A stretch of 64,000 nt of DNA from Hanleya hanleyi (lineage: Eukaryota > Mollusca > Polyplacophora > Lepidopleurida > Hanleyidae): positions 1-64,000 of the forward strand of contig JAVTVY010047925.1 of NCBI GenBank assembly GCA_036873755.1. The letters run 5' to 3'. Positions 44,600-53,598 of the stretch are shown one piece after another; positions within the stretch are counted from its first letter, which is position 1; the number at the start of each line of letters is the position of its first letter. Below the pieces are notes generated by a model. The model did no database searches, had not been told where the DNA came from, and was given only the letters and a program-made list of their open reading frames with translations. Both the position numbers and the translations under genes were made by a program.

Positions 44600-44967
44600 A
44601 CCGCACTGCGGTGGTCTAATGGTTAGAGCGTCGGCCTCGGAAGCGGTAGGTACTGGGTTCGATCCCAGGCCGGGTCATACCTAAGACTTGAAAAATGGAA
44701 CTTGTTGCTCCCTCGCTTACGCTCAGCATTAAGAGGATAGAACAAGGACTAGTTCGCTCGTTGTCAGTATAATGTGACTGAGTGGGGTGTCATGTCTGCC
44801 TACGGCATGATATTTGAGTGGGACAGCACTATAAAATGGCAGCATTAGATCTGCTCTGTTACAAGTAGGTTCCCCTGCTCCTCCCCCTCCCCTCTCTTCC
44901 CTTCCCCGTCGTGATATAGCTGAAACAATGTTGAAAGCGACGTTAAACCCTATTCACTCACTCACTC
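44600..44967 (+). mobile_element. tRNA-derived SINE, full copy in duplication copy 2
   Basis: 368 bp, same insertion point and TTGATAATCTCA duplication as at 37519, so it was present before the 6.8-kb duplication. Confidence 0.85.
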
Positions 44968-46795
44968 TTGATAATCTCATCTAAATTGCATAGATTCGCA
45001 CTTCATGGAGAGTTAATATATTGTCTATTTAGCGTAGATTCGCAAATGTGTTTACCTCGTCGAGATGGCAGAGAAGACAATATATTGTCTAATTCGCATT
45101 TTGATAATCTCATCTAAATTGCATAGATTCGCACTTCACGAAGAGTTAATATATTGTCTATTTAGCGTAGATTCGCAAATGTGTTTAACTTCGACGAGAT
45201 TTCAGAGAAGACAATATATTGTCTAATTAGCACTTTGATAATCTCATCTAAATTGCATAGATTCGCACTCCATGGAGAGTTAATATATTGTCTATTTAGC
45301 GTAGATTCGCAAATGTGTTTACCTCGTCGAGATTGCAGAGAAGACAATATATTGTCTAATTAGCACTTTTGATAATCTCATCTAAATTGCATAGATTCGC
45401 ACTCCACAAATACTTAATATATTATTTAATTAGCGTAGATTCGCACTGTGATCTTGGTCTCGCCGACTTGGGGAGAGTTAATATATTGTCTATTTAGCGT
45501 ATATTCGCAAATGTGTTTTACCTCGTCGAGATTGCAGAGAAGACAATATATTGTCTAATTAGCACTTTGATAATCTCATCAAAATTGCATACATTCGCAC
45601 TTCAGGGAGAGTTAATATATTGTCTATTTAGCGCAGATTCGCAAATGTGTATTACCTCGGCGAGACTGCAGGGGAAGCAATATATTGTCTAATTAGCACA
45701 TTGATAATCTCATCTAAATTGCATAGATTCGCACTTCAGGGAGAGTTAATGTATTGTCTATTTAGCGTAGATTCGCAAATGTGTTTTACCTCGTCGAGAT
45801 TGCAGAGAAGACAATATATTTTTTAATTAGCACTTTGATAATCTCATCTAAATTGCATAGATTCGCACTTCAGGGAGAGTTAATATATTGTCTATTTAGC
45901 GTAGATTCGCAAATGTGTTTTACCTCGTCAAGACTGCAGGGGAAGCAATATATTGTCTAAATAGCACTTTCATAATCTCATCTAAATTGCATAGATTCGC
46001 ACTTCAGTGAGAGTTAATATAGTGTCTATTTAGCGTAGATTCGCAAATCGATTTTACCTCCGTTACTTTTGACCAGAAGCAATATATTGTCTCATTAGCA
46101 GTCGATAATCTCATATAATCTCATTCGCCCTTCCATGAGAATTAATATGTTTTATATTTAGCGTAGATTCGCAAATACATTTTATTCGTACACCTCTTTG
46201 TTGGATTGGAGGCAATATAATGCCTAATTAGAGCGTTGATAATGGCATGTAAATTGCATATATTCGCAATTCAAGAAGACTTAATATATTTCCTATTTAA
46301 CATATATATTCGCAAAGCGGTTTAACCTTATCGATCATGCTTCATTCTCCATTGTTAAACCCAGAAATGATATGTTGTTAATATAGCAACAATATTATCT
46401 ATGCAGCAGTAAATCCTTAACAACTAAATTGAATGTGAATATCCTTTCTTTGTTGAACCTAGAAAGGCCATATTTTTATAATCACTATAAAATCATCATG
46501 TGAACAGTTCTCGTGAGAACCAAATGGTATTTGACGCTAGGGGTTGCGTGAAAATGATAAAAGGATGACAATAATTTGATGATATTCCATGAGGCTTTTT
46601 AGGAACTATCTCCTTGAAAAAATAACTATAGTCATCTGAGTGCATCCAAGGGGTGGTTTTGAAACTTGAAACGCTATCGCGAGAGGCGGTAAACAGCCTT
46701 TCGGACTTACAGAAATGGTAATGCCAATGTCGCTCATGACAACAATGCTTCACCATTGATTGTTGAACCTAGAAAAGGCATATTGTTACCATAAG

Positions 46796-46801
46796 AACAA
46801 T
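46796..46801. other. Target site duplication of Polinton 2, left (AACAAT)
   Basis: Pairs with 59612-59617; the empty site is at 39980. Confidence 0.95.
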
Positions 46802-46941
46802 AGTAGTAGAGAAAGAGCAAATTGAGTCGCATTGACCTACTTATTTGTTCCCCCGGGTAAAATTTAAGGGGTCTCAAGGTCATCTGGCGATCACGTGATC
46901 AAAGCATGTACTGACCTGTCTAGGCTATAGTTCCGGGACAA
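46802..46941 (+). repeat. Polinton 2 left terminal inverted repeat (140 bp)
   Basis: Mirrors 59472-59611 up to TTCCGGGACAA. Contains the palindrome GATCACGTGATC (CACGTG E-box core). Shares only the AGTAGTAG start with Polinton 1. Confidence 0.95.
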
Positions 46942-46949
46942 ACTTTTTT

Positions 46950-47222
46950 CCGCCATCTTAAACCCACCACCCACCACCACCAGCCGCCATCTTAACCCCA
47001 CCACCCACCACCACCAGCCGCCATCTTAAACCCACCACCCACCACCACAATCCGCCATCTTAAACCCACCACCCACCACCACCAGCCGCCATCTTAAACC
47101 CACCACCCACCACCACCAGCCGCCATCTTAAACCCACCACCCACCACCACAGCCGCCATCTTAAACCCACCACCCACCACCACCAGCCGCCATCTTAAAC
47201 CCACCACCCACCACCACCCACC
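46950..47222. repeat. 34-bp minisatellite with repeated CCGCCATCTTA
   Basis: Eight units (starts at 46950, 46984, 47018, 47052, 47086, 47120, 47153, 47187) of CCGCCATCTTAAACCCACCA plus CCC/ACC filler. CCGCCATCTT is the reverse complement of the YY1 core AAGATGGCGG. Lies directly upstream of a TATA box and the first gene. Confidence 0.9.
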
Positions 47223-47241
47223 ATCGGATTGTAGAAAAACG

Positions 47242-47249
47242 TATAAAAG
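47242..47249 (+). promoter_or_regulatory. TATA box (TATAAAAG), first promoter of Polinton 2
   Basis: TATAAAAG 20 bp after the YY1-like minisatellite and ~190 bp before ATG 47435; the leader between consists of CTGCCTGACCTGACC repeats. Confidence 0.6.
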
Positions 47250-47434
47250 CAGGCGATTTTTAGGGGTGTATTCATTGCACTACCCTGCGAAGCACTCTGA
47301 CTGACCTGACCTGACCAGCCTGCCTACCTGCCTGACCTGACCTGACCAGCCTGCCTGCCTGCCTCTAGCCTGACTGCCTCACCTCTAGCCAGCCTGACTG
47401 CCTGCTTGCCTACCCGCTTGTATGAGACGAAAGC

Positions 47435-47836
47435 ATGAGACGTGGAGAAGATTTTCCCTGGCACCCAGCAGTACCTCCGGTTGAAGTCTTGCCTGAAGAC
47501 GAGCGTGTGAGGGAGACCCGCACTCTTACACCGGACTGCACCCTATTGTTGTATCCCAAACGTGTGGAGCTCATCGATGACGACAGTAGGTGTTGGTGTA
47601 CGTCTGAACCAGCGCGTGTCTCTTTATCCCCGGAAGGCTGGACTACCTTGAAACGGGTGTTATTGGGTGACCTCGACGGTGATAGCATTCACCTGTGTGA
47701 CGACGTCTACATTTTCCGCGGTCCCTATTTTGCTCGACTCCTCTGTCTCAAGCAAGGTGGTTTTACTCTGCACCCTGATCTATGGACAGCCTTGGAAAAA
47801 GTAATCCCCATGGTCGATGAAGTACTATCTCTATAG
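47435..47836 (+). CDS. Small paralogous ORF (possible PC4-like), Polinton 2
   Basis: 133 residues, MRRGEDFPWHPAVPPVEVLP. The C-terminal two thirds carries the family core: VSLSPEGWTTLKRVLLGDLDG, IHLCDDVYIFRGPYFARL, FTLHPDLWTALEKVIPMVDE. Same family as 48342 here and the ORFs at 31938 and 32481 in Polinton 1, but in a different gene position from the Polinton 1 extra copy. Function unknown; single-stranded-DNA binding is a guess. Confidence 0.6.
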   Translation: MRRGEDFPWHPAVPPVEVLPEDERVRETRTLTPDCTLLLYPKRVELIDDDSRCWCTSEPARVSLSPEGWTTLKRVLLGDLDGDSIHLCDDVYIFRGPYFARLLCLKQGGFTLHPDLWTALEKVIPMVDEVLSL

Positions 47837-47899
47837 GAGCCACATAACCCATCAGAATACTGCGTATCACGGACTACACCCGTAGAGCTACATCTGGTC

Positions 47900-47907
47900 T
47901 ATAAAAC
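47900..47907 (+). promoter_or_regulatory. TATA box (TATAAAAC)
   Basis: 53 bp before ATG 47953. Confidence 0.55.
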
Positions 47908-47952
47908 ACGTCCCTCTGGATCCCACACCTTCATTTCTACGGTTGCAGAGCC

Positions 47953-48279
47953 ATGGCGGACATCCAGCCCCATGCGACTCGCATTTTACAGTATGCCACC
48001 GTGGTGAATTCATTCACGGGTTACCGAGCAGTGGTCCGGTCCATGTTTGCAGATGGCGACGACAACGAGGGACGACGCCAGATCCTGAACGAGTTCACAG
48101 AAGCGGTCCTCCACAGAGTGCACTCGATGGAGAGGCGTGCCATCACTCACCACTACTGGACTATGACAGCCATCCTTGATGCTCGGGCTATGGACCACGA
48201 GCGCTCACGCCGGAACCAGCACCGGCTGGTTGGCCTCATACTAGTCTGTGCCCTATTGACCCTGGCGCTGTGGTATTGA
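47953..48279 (+). CDS. Tail-anchored membrane protein, Polinton 2
   Basis: 108 residues, MADIQPHATRILQYATVVNS, same length and nearly the same sequence as the Polinton 1 copy: acidic/helical body, basic RSRRNQHR and a terminal hydrophobic helix LVGLILVCALLTLALWY. Strong conservation between copies with different lesions elsewhere suggests it was functional until recently. Confidence 0.7.
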   Translation: MADIQPHATRILQYATVVNSFTGYRAVVRSMFADGDDNEGRRQILNEFTEAVLHRVHSMERRAITHHYWTMTAILDARAMDHERSRRNQHRLVGLILVCALLTLALWY

Positions 48280-48282
48280 CAC

Positions 48283-48290
48283 TATAAATA
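48283..48290 (+). promoter_or_regulatory. TATA box (TATAAATA)
   Basis: 52-59 bp before ATG 48342. Confidence 0.55.
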
Positions 48291-48341
48291 CCAGGGTCAG
48301 ACAGAGTGTGTGTCATTCACCGTTCGACATTTGGAGCAAGC

Positions 48342-48833
48342 ATGTCATCCGTCCTACGAGCCATCCTGCCCCTTACACCCCAGGTGGGGTTACACGTCTA
48401 TGAAGATAAAGTCACCCTGGTGGAAGACCGGGATGTCTGTGGGTGGGATCCGGAGTCCACATCCACTACGGTGACGCTACCTCGTGACGGCTGGACCAAA
48501 TTTAAACGGGTGTTGAGCGGCGAGCTCGATGGACACCTCATCCACCTCGAGAACGCCATCTACGTATACCGTACCTCCCTCTTCGCCCGTGTGGGACGTT
48601 ACCAAGACCCTACGCGAGGCTTCACCCTAGACCCCGATCTGTGGACAGCCTTGGAGAAAGTGGTGCCTATTGTGGACCAGCTGTTTACACCGGACGAACG
48701 ATCATCAGAGGAGTTGGGGTGGGCTCGTGCTATTGAGGACGCGCTCGCTGAGCCCCATGAACAACTACATGAACCCGACGACGACGAGGCTATAGACTAT
48801 CCGGCTGAACTGAGTCAACCAACACAACGGTGA
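48342..48833 (+). CDS. Small paralogous ORF 2, intact, Polinton 2
   Basis: 163 residues from ATG 48342 (MSSVLRAILPLTPQVGLHVY). Core: LPRDGWTKFKRVLSGELDG, IHLENAIYVYRTSLFARVGR, FTLDPDLWTALEKVVPIVDQ; then an acidic C-terminal tail (HEPDDDEAIDYPAE). The longer open frame upstream starts at GTG and is not needed. The intact copy shows that the Polinton 1 version is frame-shifted. Confidence 0.65.
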   Translation: MSSVLRAILPLTPQVGLHVYEDKVTLVEDRDVCGWDPESTSTTVTLPRDGWTKFKRVLSGELDGHLIHLENAIYVYRTSLFARVGRYQDPTRGFTLDPDLWTALEKVVPIVDQLFTPDERSSEELGWARAIEDALAEPHEQLHEPDDDEAIDYPAELSQPTQR

Positions 48834-48844
48834 TAGAAACTTGT

Positions 48845-48852
48845 TATAAATA
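48845..48852 (+). promoter_or_regulatory. TATA box (TATAAATA) for integrase, Polinton 2
   Basis: 44 bp before ATG 48889. It also contains AATAAA and may end the upstream transcript. Confidence 0.55.
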
Positions 48853-48888
48853 AACCATACTCTCCGGGTCCATCATCATTGTGTCACC

Positions 48889-49961
48889 ATGAAGCGCTGG
48901 AAGAAGGTGTTGGATAACTTATACTACAGTCCCGACAGTCCGGCGGCCTATAGTGCATTGTCGGCTCTCTATCGAGCGGCCAAACCCCAGGGGATACAAC
49001 GTGCCCAAGTCCGAGATTGGTTAAGAAAACAAGACACCTATACCTTACATCGAGCTGTCCGTCGCCATTTTCTACGGAACCGGGTCATCGTGGGAGGAAT
49101 AGATGCCCAGTGGCAAGCGGATTTGGTCGATATGAGCGCCTTTGCCAAACACAACGATGGGAATCGATATATCTTGACGTGCATCGATATCCTATCCAAG
49201 TATGCGTGGGTGGTACCCATCCGGCCCAAAACGGGGGCGAATCTCATAGCGGCGTTCAAAGACATCTTCAAGACCGGGCGCAAACCTTTGTATTTGCAAA
49301 CCGACGAAGGCACGGAATTCCTCAACAGACCGTTCCAAGCCTTTCTAAAAGCCCAGAAGGTGTTTTCTTCCATACGTACAACGAGACCAAGGCGTCCGTG
49401 GTGGAAAGGTTCAACAGGACATTTAAAGGTCGCATGTATAAATATTTCACCTATAAGAATACAAGGCGGTACATCGATGTTCTCCCGAAACTGGTCAGGG
49501 GTTACAATCGAGCCTATCATCGAAGTATACAGAGAGCCCCCATTACCGTGACCCAACGCAATGAAGCCCAAGTCCGGCGTGTGTTGTACCCCAGGCCATC
49601 GCAGCGAACGACGAGGGCGGTGTACAAGGTCGGGGACCCTGTACGGATCAGTAAAGTCAAGGGCAAGTTCGAGAAAAGTTACTTGCCCAACTGGAGCGAT
49701 GAGCACTTCCTGATTAAACGGCGCCTACCCCGACAGCGGCGAGTCTATGAACTGGAAGATCTTCAAGGGGAACCGTTGCTGGGGACGTTTTACGATACGG
49801 AATTACAGCCTGTCGTAAAAACACAGCAAGACTACTACACGGTGGAGCAGATTTTGAAAACGGAACGTCGACGTGGCAAACTGTTTCATTTCGTCAAATG
49901 GCAAGGCTGGCCCAGTTCCTTCAATTCCTGGGTCGCTGCCAACCAGGTGAAACGGCTATAA
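48889..49961 (+). pseudogene. Retroviral-type integrase with chromodomain, frame-shifted, Polinton 2
   Basis: ATG 48889 (MKRWKKVLDNLYYSPDSPAA). First Asp in AQWQADLVDMS and second Asp in YLQTDEGTEFLN read in the first frame to about 49360. A T-run there is one base shorter than in Polinton 1, and the catalytic Glu (VVERFNRTFKGR), C-terminal domain and chromodomain (YYTVEQILKTE..FVKWQGW) read in a second frame to 49961. Different lesion from Polinton 1 within ~15 bases of the same place. Slippage on the T-run could in principle rescue some product. Confidence 0.9.
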
Positions 49962-49964
49962 AAC
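49957..49964 (+). promoter_or_regulatory. TATA box (TATAAAAC) overlapping integrase stop
   Basis: The integrase stop codon TAA is part of the TATA sequence; 47 bp before ATG 50004. Confidence 0.6.
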
Positions 49965-50003
49965 CAGACACCACTGCCGTCCTCCTACATTCCACGTCCG
50001 ACC

Positions 50004-50594
50004 ATGAACACGGTGCAACCGTCTCTGAACACAGTGTCTTCCAAAACGCGCAAAGCGCAAGTGGGCTTTGGGGTACTATTGCTAACCCTGCTGAGTGTGT
50101 TGTACGGAGGTGTGTTTTACGACGTAGCCTATGTCAGCACGTTACTTAACCAACTGAGAACACCAGCCATCAGTGAAACCGGTCTACAGAGAGCACCAGT
50201 CGTATCGAGCCCAGTCACCACCACCTCCACACCCCGTGTACAAGCCACAACGAGTGTAAGCTCCACACTTACACCAAGTACATCCACTACGTCTGAAGAC
50301 CCACCGGATTTCATCCCTCACAGTGAACCGACAACGACGACGACCCACGTTGTACCCATCACCACCATCATCATCCCTGAACGTGAACAGACAACGACAA
50401 CCGACGTTGTACCCACCACCACCACTCCAGTTCACTCGTACCAAATTTACAAGAGCGGGTTACCACGACAGCGGATACACCTCCAACCATGGACGCTCGG
50501 TGGCAGCATCCCTTCACTTGCGTCATCGCAGGACCGACGGGCTCGGGCAAAACGCACTTCGTCAGGAAGCTCCTCGAACACGCCGACAGCATGA
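50004..50594 (+). CDS. Thr-rich single-pass membrane protein, Polinton 2
   Basis: 196 residues, MNTVQPSLNTVSSKTRKAQV. Hydrophobic helix GVLLLTLLSVLYGGVFYDVA (about residues 23-42), then ~90 residues dominated by Thr, Ser, Pro and Val (TTTTTHVVP, EQTTTTDVVPTTTT), then a basic C-terminus. The last 35 codons overlap the start of the ATPase gene in a different frame. Resembles a membrane-anchored mucin-like stalk; no family recognised. Confidence 0.65.
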   Translation: MNTVQPSLNTVSSKTRKAQVGFGVLLLTLLSVLYGGVFYDVAYVSTLLNQLRTPAISETGLQRAPVVSSPVTTTSTPRVQATTSVSSTLTPSTSTTSEDPPDFIPHSEPTTTTTHVVPITTIIIPEREQTTTTDVVPTTTTPVHSYQIYKSGLPRQRIHLQPWTLGGSIPSLASSQDRRARAKRTSSGSSSNTPTA

Positions 50595-51097
50595 TCACTC
50601 CACCTATTGCCAGAGTCGTGTGGTGTTACGGAGAATGGCAGGAAGCGTATGCAGCAATGCCCCACATCACGTTCGTGGAAGGCCTACCTAACCTGGCCGA
50701 TTTGGAACCCGACACCTTGGTGGTTCTGGATGATCTCATGGCGGAGACGGATGCGCGGGTCACCCAACTCTTTACCAAAGGCAGCCACCATCGACGGCTC
50801 AGCATCATCTACATTGTGCAGAATCTGTTCAGTAAAAACAAAGAACATCGGAACATCAGCTTAAATGCCCACTACATGGTGGTCTTCAAAAACCCGAGAG
50901 ATACCACTCAACTGCTGCACCTGGCGAGACAGATGTATCCCGGCCGCACACCGTTTGCATTGGAAGCCTTTAAAGATGCCACAACCCCTCAGCACGGGTA
51001 TATGCTCTTCGACCTGAAGCAAACCACCCCCGACCACCTTCGACTACGGACCGGCATCTTTCCCGGAGAGACTCACCACGTGTACATGCAAAAATAA
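50489..51097 (+). CDS. Packaging ATPase (FtsK/HerA-type), Polinton 2
   Basis: 202 residues, ATG 50489 (MDARWQHPFTCVIAGPTGSG). Walker A GPTGSGKT at about residues 14-21, Walker B TLVVLDDLM near 77-85, and a sensor-like IIYIVQNLF. This is the A32/FtsK-HerA family ATPase that drives DNA into the capsid in adintovirus/Polinton elements. Full-length here, and the reference against which the Polinton 1 copy is seen to be frame-shifted. Its first 106 bp lie within the upstream Thr-rich gene. Confidence 0.9.
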   Translation: MDARWQHPFTCVIAGPTGSGKTHFVRKLLEHADSMITPPIARVVWCYGEWQEAYAAMPHITFVEGLPNLADLEPDTLVVLDDLMAETDARVTQLFTKGSHHRRLSIIYIVQNLFSKNKEHRNISLNAHYMVVFKNPRDTTQLLHLARQMYPGRTPFALEAFKDATTPQHGYMLFDLKQTTPDHLRLRTGIFPGETHHVYMQK

Positions 51098-51248
51098 TGT
51101 AAACACACCTACAGTGGCTCCCCCAGCTGGGGTGTGTGTGTGTTTTGATGATGGGGATAATAAAAAAGAATGAATACCACAGCAGGGTTATGTTCTCTGA
51201 AGTAGATAAAAAGAGCAGAATTGTGGGTTCTAGCATTAGTTGTACAGG

Positions 51249-51590
51249 ATGTCTGCGCGAGTACGGAAGCACGCTCCCACGCTCCGTGTATTGAAGACGG
51301 CCCCACCCGAGTTAGTCCGAACCATTGTACGCGGTGCGGACCCTGCTCTCGTGTGCTGTCTGTGCGAGATTGGACTCAATATCTTAAAAGGCAACGTACC
51401 ACTGACTCCGGCTCAGAAGACCAAGTTGGCCAAGCATAAGACAGGTCTAAGAACCTTAGTCCAGAAGCGAGTGTCTCAAACACAAAAGAAAAAGGTGTTA
51501 CAGCAAGGTGGATTTCTCGGGGCCATCTTAGCACCGTTGGCCGCTTCCGTGTTGGGTCCAGTATTGGGTGGACTCTTCGGCCGACAATGA
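51249..51590 (+). CDS. Conserved small Polinton ORF, Polinton 2
   Basis: 113 residues, ATG 51249 (MSARVRKHAPTLRVLKTAPP). CEIGLNILKGNVPLTPAQKT and a hydrophobic C-terminus GGFLGAILAPLAASVLGPVL. Ends in an ATGA overlap with the next gene. Possibly a membrane-lytic or capsid-cement protein; unproven. Confidence 0.7.
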   Translation: MSARVRKHAPTLRVLKTAPPELVRTIVRGADPALVCCLCEIGLNILKGNVPLTPAQKTKLAKHKTGLRTLVQKRVSQTQKKKVLQQGGFLGAILAPLAASVLGPVLGGLFGRQ

Positions 51591-52363
51591 ACCACACGAA
51601 AAAAATGGTCCTCGTCGAACCTCGGCACCTTCAAAACCTCCAATCGCCCTACCCTGTCCCTTCTACGGTGAAGACGATAAACACCCTCGATGGAGAAATG
51701 CAACAGATCTTACAGAGACCGGGGTTAAGCGATAGTGAGAAAGTACAACGGTACAATGAGACGCTTCAGCGGTACATGACGTTCATGGACCAATACAAAC
51801 CCCTCTCTGCTCCACCACCACCACCATCACCACGTGACACACCGCCGACCTCAGCACCGCTCCAACAGCCGGGTGGAGTACCTTCCACAGCCCCACAGTG
51901 GGTCGAGGACGAAGTCCTGAAGAGTGTACCTGCCTCGTTCAAGAACCAAGCTGGCCTGGTATTACAACGGATGAAACAGAATCCTAACATGACTTGGAAT
52001 GATAAAGGCGAACTCCTGGTACAGAATCAGGTGGTCCCCGGGACCCACATGACGGATTTAGTGAATGACCTGATGCGTCAACGCAGGACGCACACGAATC
52101 CTCGAGGATGGGAGGTCTTCGCTCAAGGCTTGAAAGACATGCATGTACCACAGGAATTGGTGGGGAACCCCGAGCGCTGGGCCTTTATGCAGAATGTGAG
52201 TACACCACCAGAACCTTGGGAACCGGAGTCACCACCCAAATCACCCCCACGGCGGGCACCTACGTTTTCACCCCTTTTACCACGCCACCACCTGCAACCA
52301 CCAAGAGCTCAATCACCGCGACCATCACGACGATTAGCGCCCAAGGGCTGGGAGAAGTATTAA
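51587..52363 (+). CDS. Conserved Polinton virion-type ORF (proline-rich), Polinton 2
   Basis: 258 residues, MNHTKKMVLVEPRHLQNLQS. Same layout as in Polinton 1: helical N-terminus (EMQQILQRPGLSDSEKVQRY), proline-rich spacer, then NMTWNDKGELLVQNQVVPGT. The C-terminus is basic and Pro/Arg-rich (RRAPTF...PRPSRRLAPKGW), which may bind DNA. Function unknown; its place between capsid-associated genes suggests a structural role. Confidence 0.7.
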   Translation: MNHTKKMVLVEPRHLQNLQSPYPVPSTVKTINTLDGEMQQILQRPGLSDSEKVQRYNETLQRYMTFMDQYKPLSAPPPPPSPRDTPPTSAPLQQPGGVPSTAPQWVEDEVLKSVPASFKNQAGLVLQRMKQNPNMTWNDKGELLVQNQVVPGTHMTDLVNDLMRQRRTHTNPRGWEVFAQGLKDMHVPQELVGNPERWAFMQNVSTPPEPWEPESPPKSPPRRAPTFSPLLPRHHLQPPRAQSPRPSRRLAPKGWEKY

Positions 52364-52396
52364 AACCAACAGCAGCAACAGGACAGCTCAGTCATC

Positions 52397-53185
52397 ATGT
52401 TTTACCTCACCCTACCCAGTAACAGCTCGGCTGATGTGTTTCCTGACAACACCTTGACCAAGTACGTGACCCAGTTACCACAACCGTTGCATTTACCTGG
52501 ACGCTGGGAATGTGGACTCGTGGATATCCAATACCCTTACTCGTGGTACAACGTGCGAGCCAATGAAGTATGGTACGAGGTGACCTACGAAGGACAAGAA
52601 ACTCGACTCAAACTACCCGAAGGTCAATACGATACCCCCAAGGAGTTCATGGGTGGACTGAGAAGTCTGATGCATTATAAGTCTCTACGAGACGTCACGA
52701 ATACTTCAAAACCCATCAAATCTTTCCCCTTCAAAAATCATGTGGACTTCGATTACAACGCACACAACGACAAGGCCAATCTCACGCTCAGCCCCAACGT
52801 GAGTGTCGAACTCAGTGCTACCCTACAGCAAATGCTGGGTTTCAATTACCAGGGGTACGCTGGCCCCACCGGCGAGATAGCCCACATCCCGATGGACATG
52901 CGTGGTGGTATGTATGGCCTGTACGTCTACTCGGACGTGGTCGATGCACACATTGTCGGCAACAGCAACGTACCTCTACTGCGCGTCTGCCCGGTGAAAG
53001 GCACGTATGGAGCTCAAGTCACCCACAGTTTCAGGCATATCGTGTATCTACCGGTCAGTCAGACCGATATTAGCTCCATCGTCATCGATATAAGAGACGA
53101 CACGGGACGACCGGTGGCATTCGAACGAGGAAAAGTGGTGCTGACACTTCATTTCCGTCAAGTCCGAGCGGTTCACTTTGCATAA
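52397..53185 (+). CDS. Minor capsid (penton) protein, Polinton 2
   Basis: 262 residues, MFYLTLPSNSSADVFPDNTL. Same length as and highly similar to the Polinton 1 product, with WECGLVDIQYPYSWYNV and a conserved end RDDTGRPVAFERGKVVLTLH. TATTAAAA lies ~45 bp before the start. Its stop overlaps the core-protein ATG (TAATG). Confidence 0.85.
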   Translation: MFYLTLPSNSSADVFPDNTLTKYVTQLPQPLHLPGRWECGLVDIQYPYSWYNVRANEVWYEVTYEGQETRLKLPEGQYDTPKEFMGGLRSLMHYKSLRDVTNTSKPIKSFPFKNHVDFDYNAHNDKANLTLSPNVSVELSATLQQMLGFNYQGYAGPTGEIAHIPMDMRGGMYGLYVYSDVVDAHIVGNSNVPLLRVCPVKGTYGAQVTHSFRHIVYLPVSQTDISSIVIDIRDDTGRPVAFERGKVVLTLHFRQVRAVHFA

Positions 53186-53598
53186 TGAAGGTGCTTTATC
53201 AATGCCATACAGCCAGTTACGTCGATCATTACACCAAACAGGCCGGGGGTAACTTTCCTGTCTTTGCGGGTACACGAATGCAACGAGGACATGGACTGGG
53301 GAACATACTCGGGAGCATCGTCAAAACGTTCCTGCCATTGGTGACGCGTGGGGTCAAAGCGATCGGCAAACAAGCGGTGCGCAGTGGACTGCAAGTGGCC
53401 GGTGATGTCTTGGGGGGTACGGCACCCAAAGAATCCTTGAAACGGCGGGCCAAAGAAGCGGGAGGCGTCTTGGTGGCCAAAGCACAACGCACCGTAGGGA
53501 ATAAAAGAGCTGCCCCACCGAGACCACGCACCAGTCGACGACCGACCCAGCGACGACGCACATCGAAGAATTACAAGCGTCTAGTCCGTCATTCATAA
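53185..53598 (+). CDS. Basic core protein (pX-like), Polinton 2
   Basis: 137 residues, MKVLYQCHTASYVDHYTKQA. Motif RGHGLGNILGSIVKTFLPLV then GVKAIGKQAVRSGLQVAGD, followed by a Lys/Ala segment and a strongly basic tail (RAAPPRPRTSRRPTQRRRTS) suited to condensing DNA. The last ~10 residues and the stop come from a foreign insertion that begins near 53567, so the natural C-terminus may differ slightly. Confidence 0.7.
   Translation: MKVLYQCHTASYVDHYTKQAGGNFPVFAGTRMQRGHGLGNILGSIVKTFLPLVTRGVKAIGKQAVRSGLQVAGDVLGGTAPKESLKRRAKEAGGVLVAKAQRTVGNKRAAPPRPRTSRRPTQRRRTSKNYKRLVRHS

Larger units (their letters stand above)
43550..46340. repeat. 133-bp satellite array, copy 2
   Basis: Same monomer and variant order as the array at 36690, with a few monomers lost or gained. 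Confidence 0.9.

Noticed and set aside
49360..49400. Programmed ribosomal frameshift as the normal mode of integrase expression
   Set aside because: The two elements need different shifts at slightly different places, which fits independent damage better than one conserved signal; kept only as a possibility.
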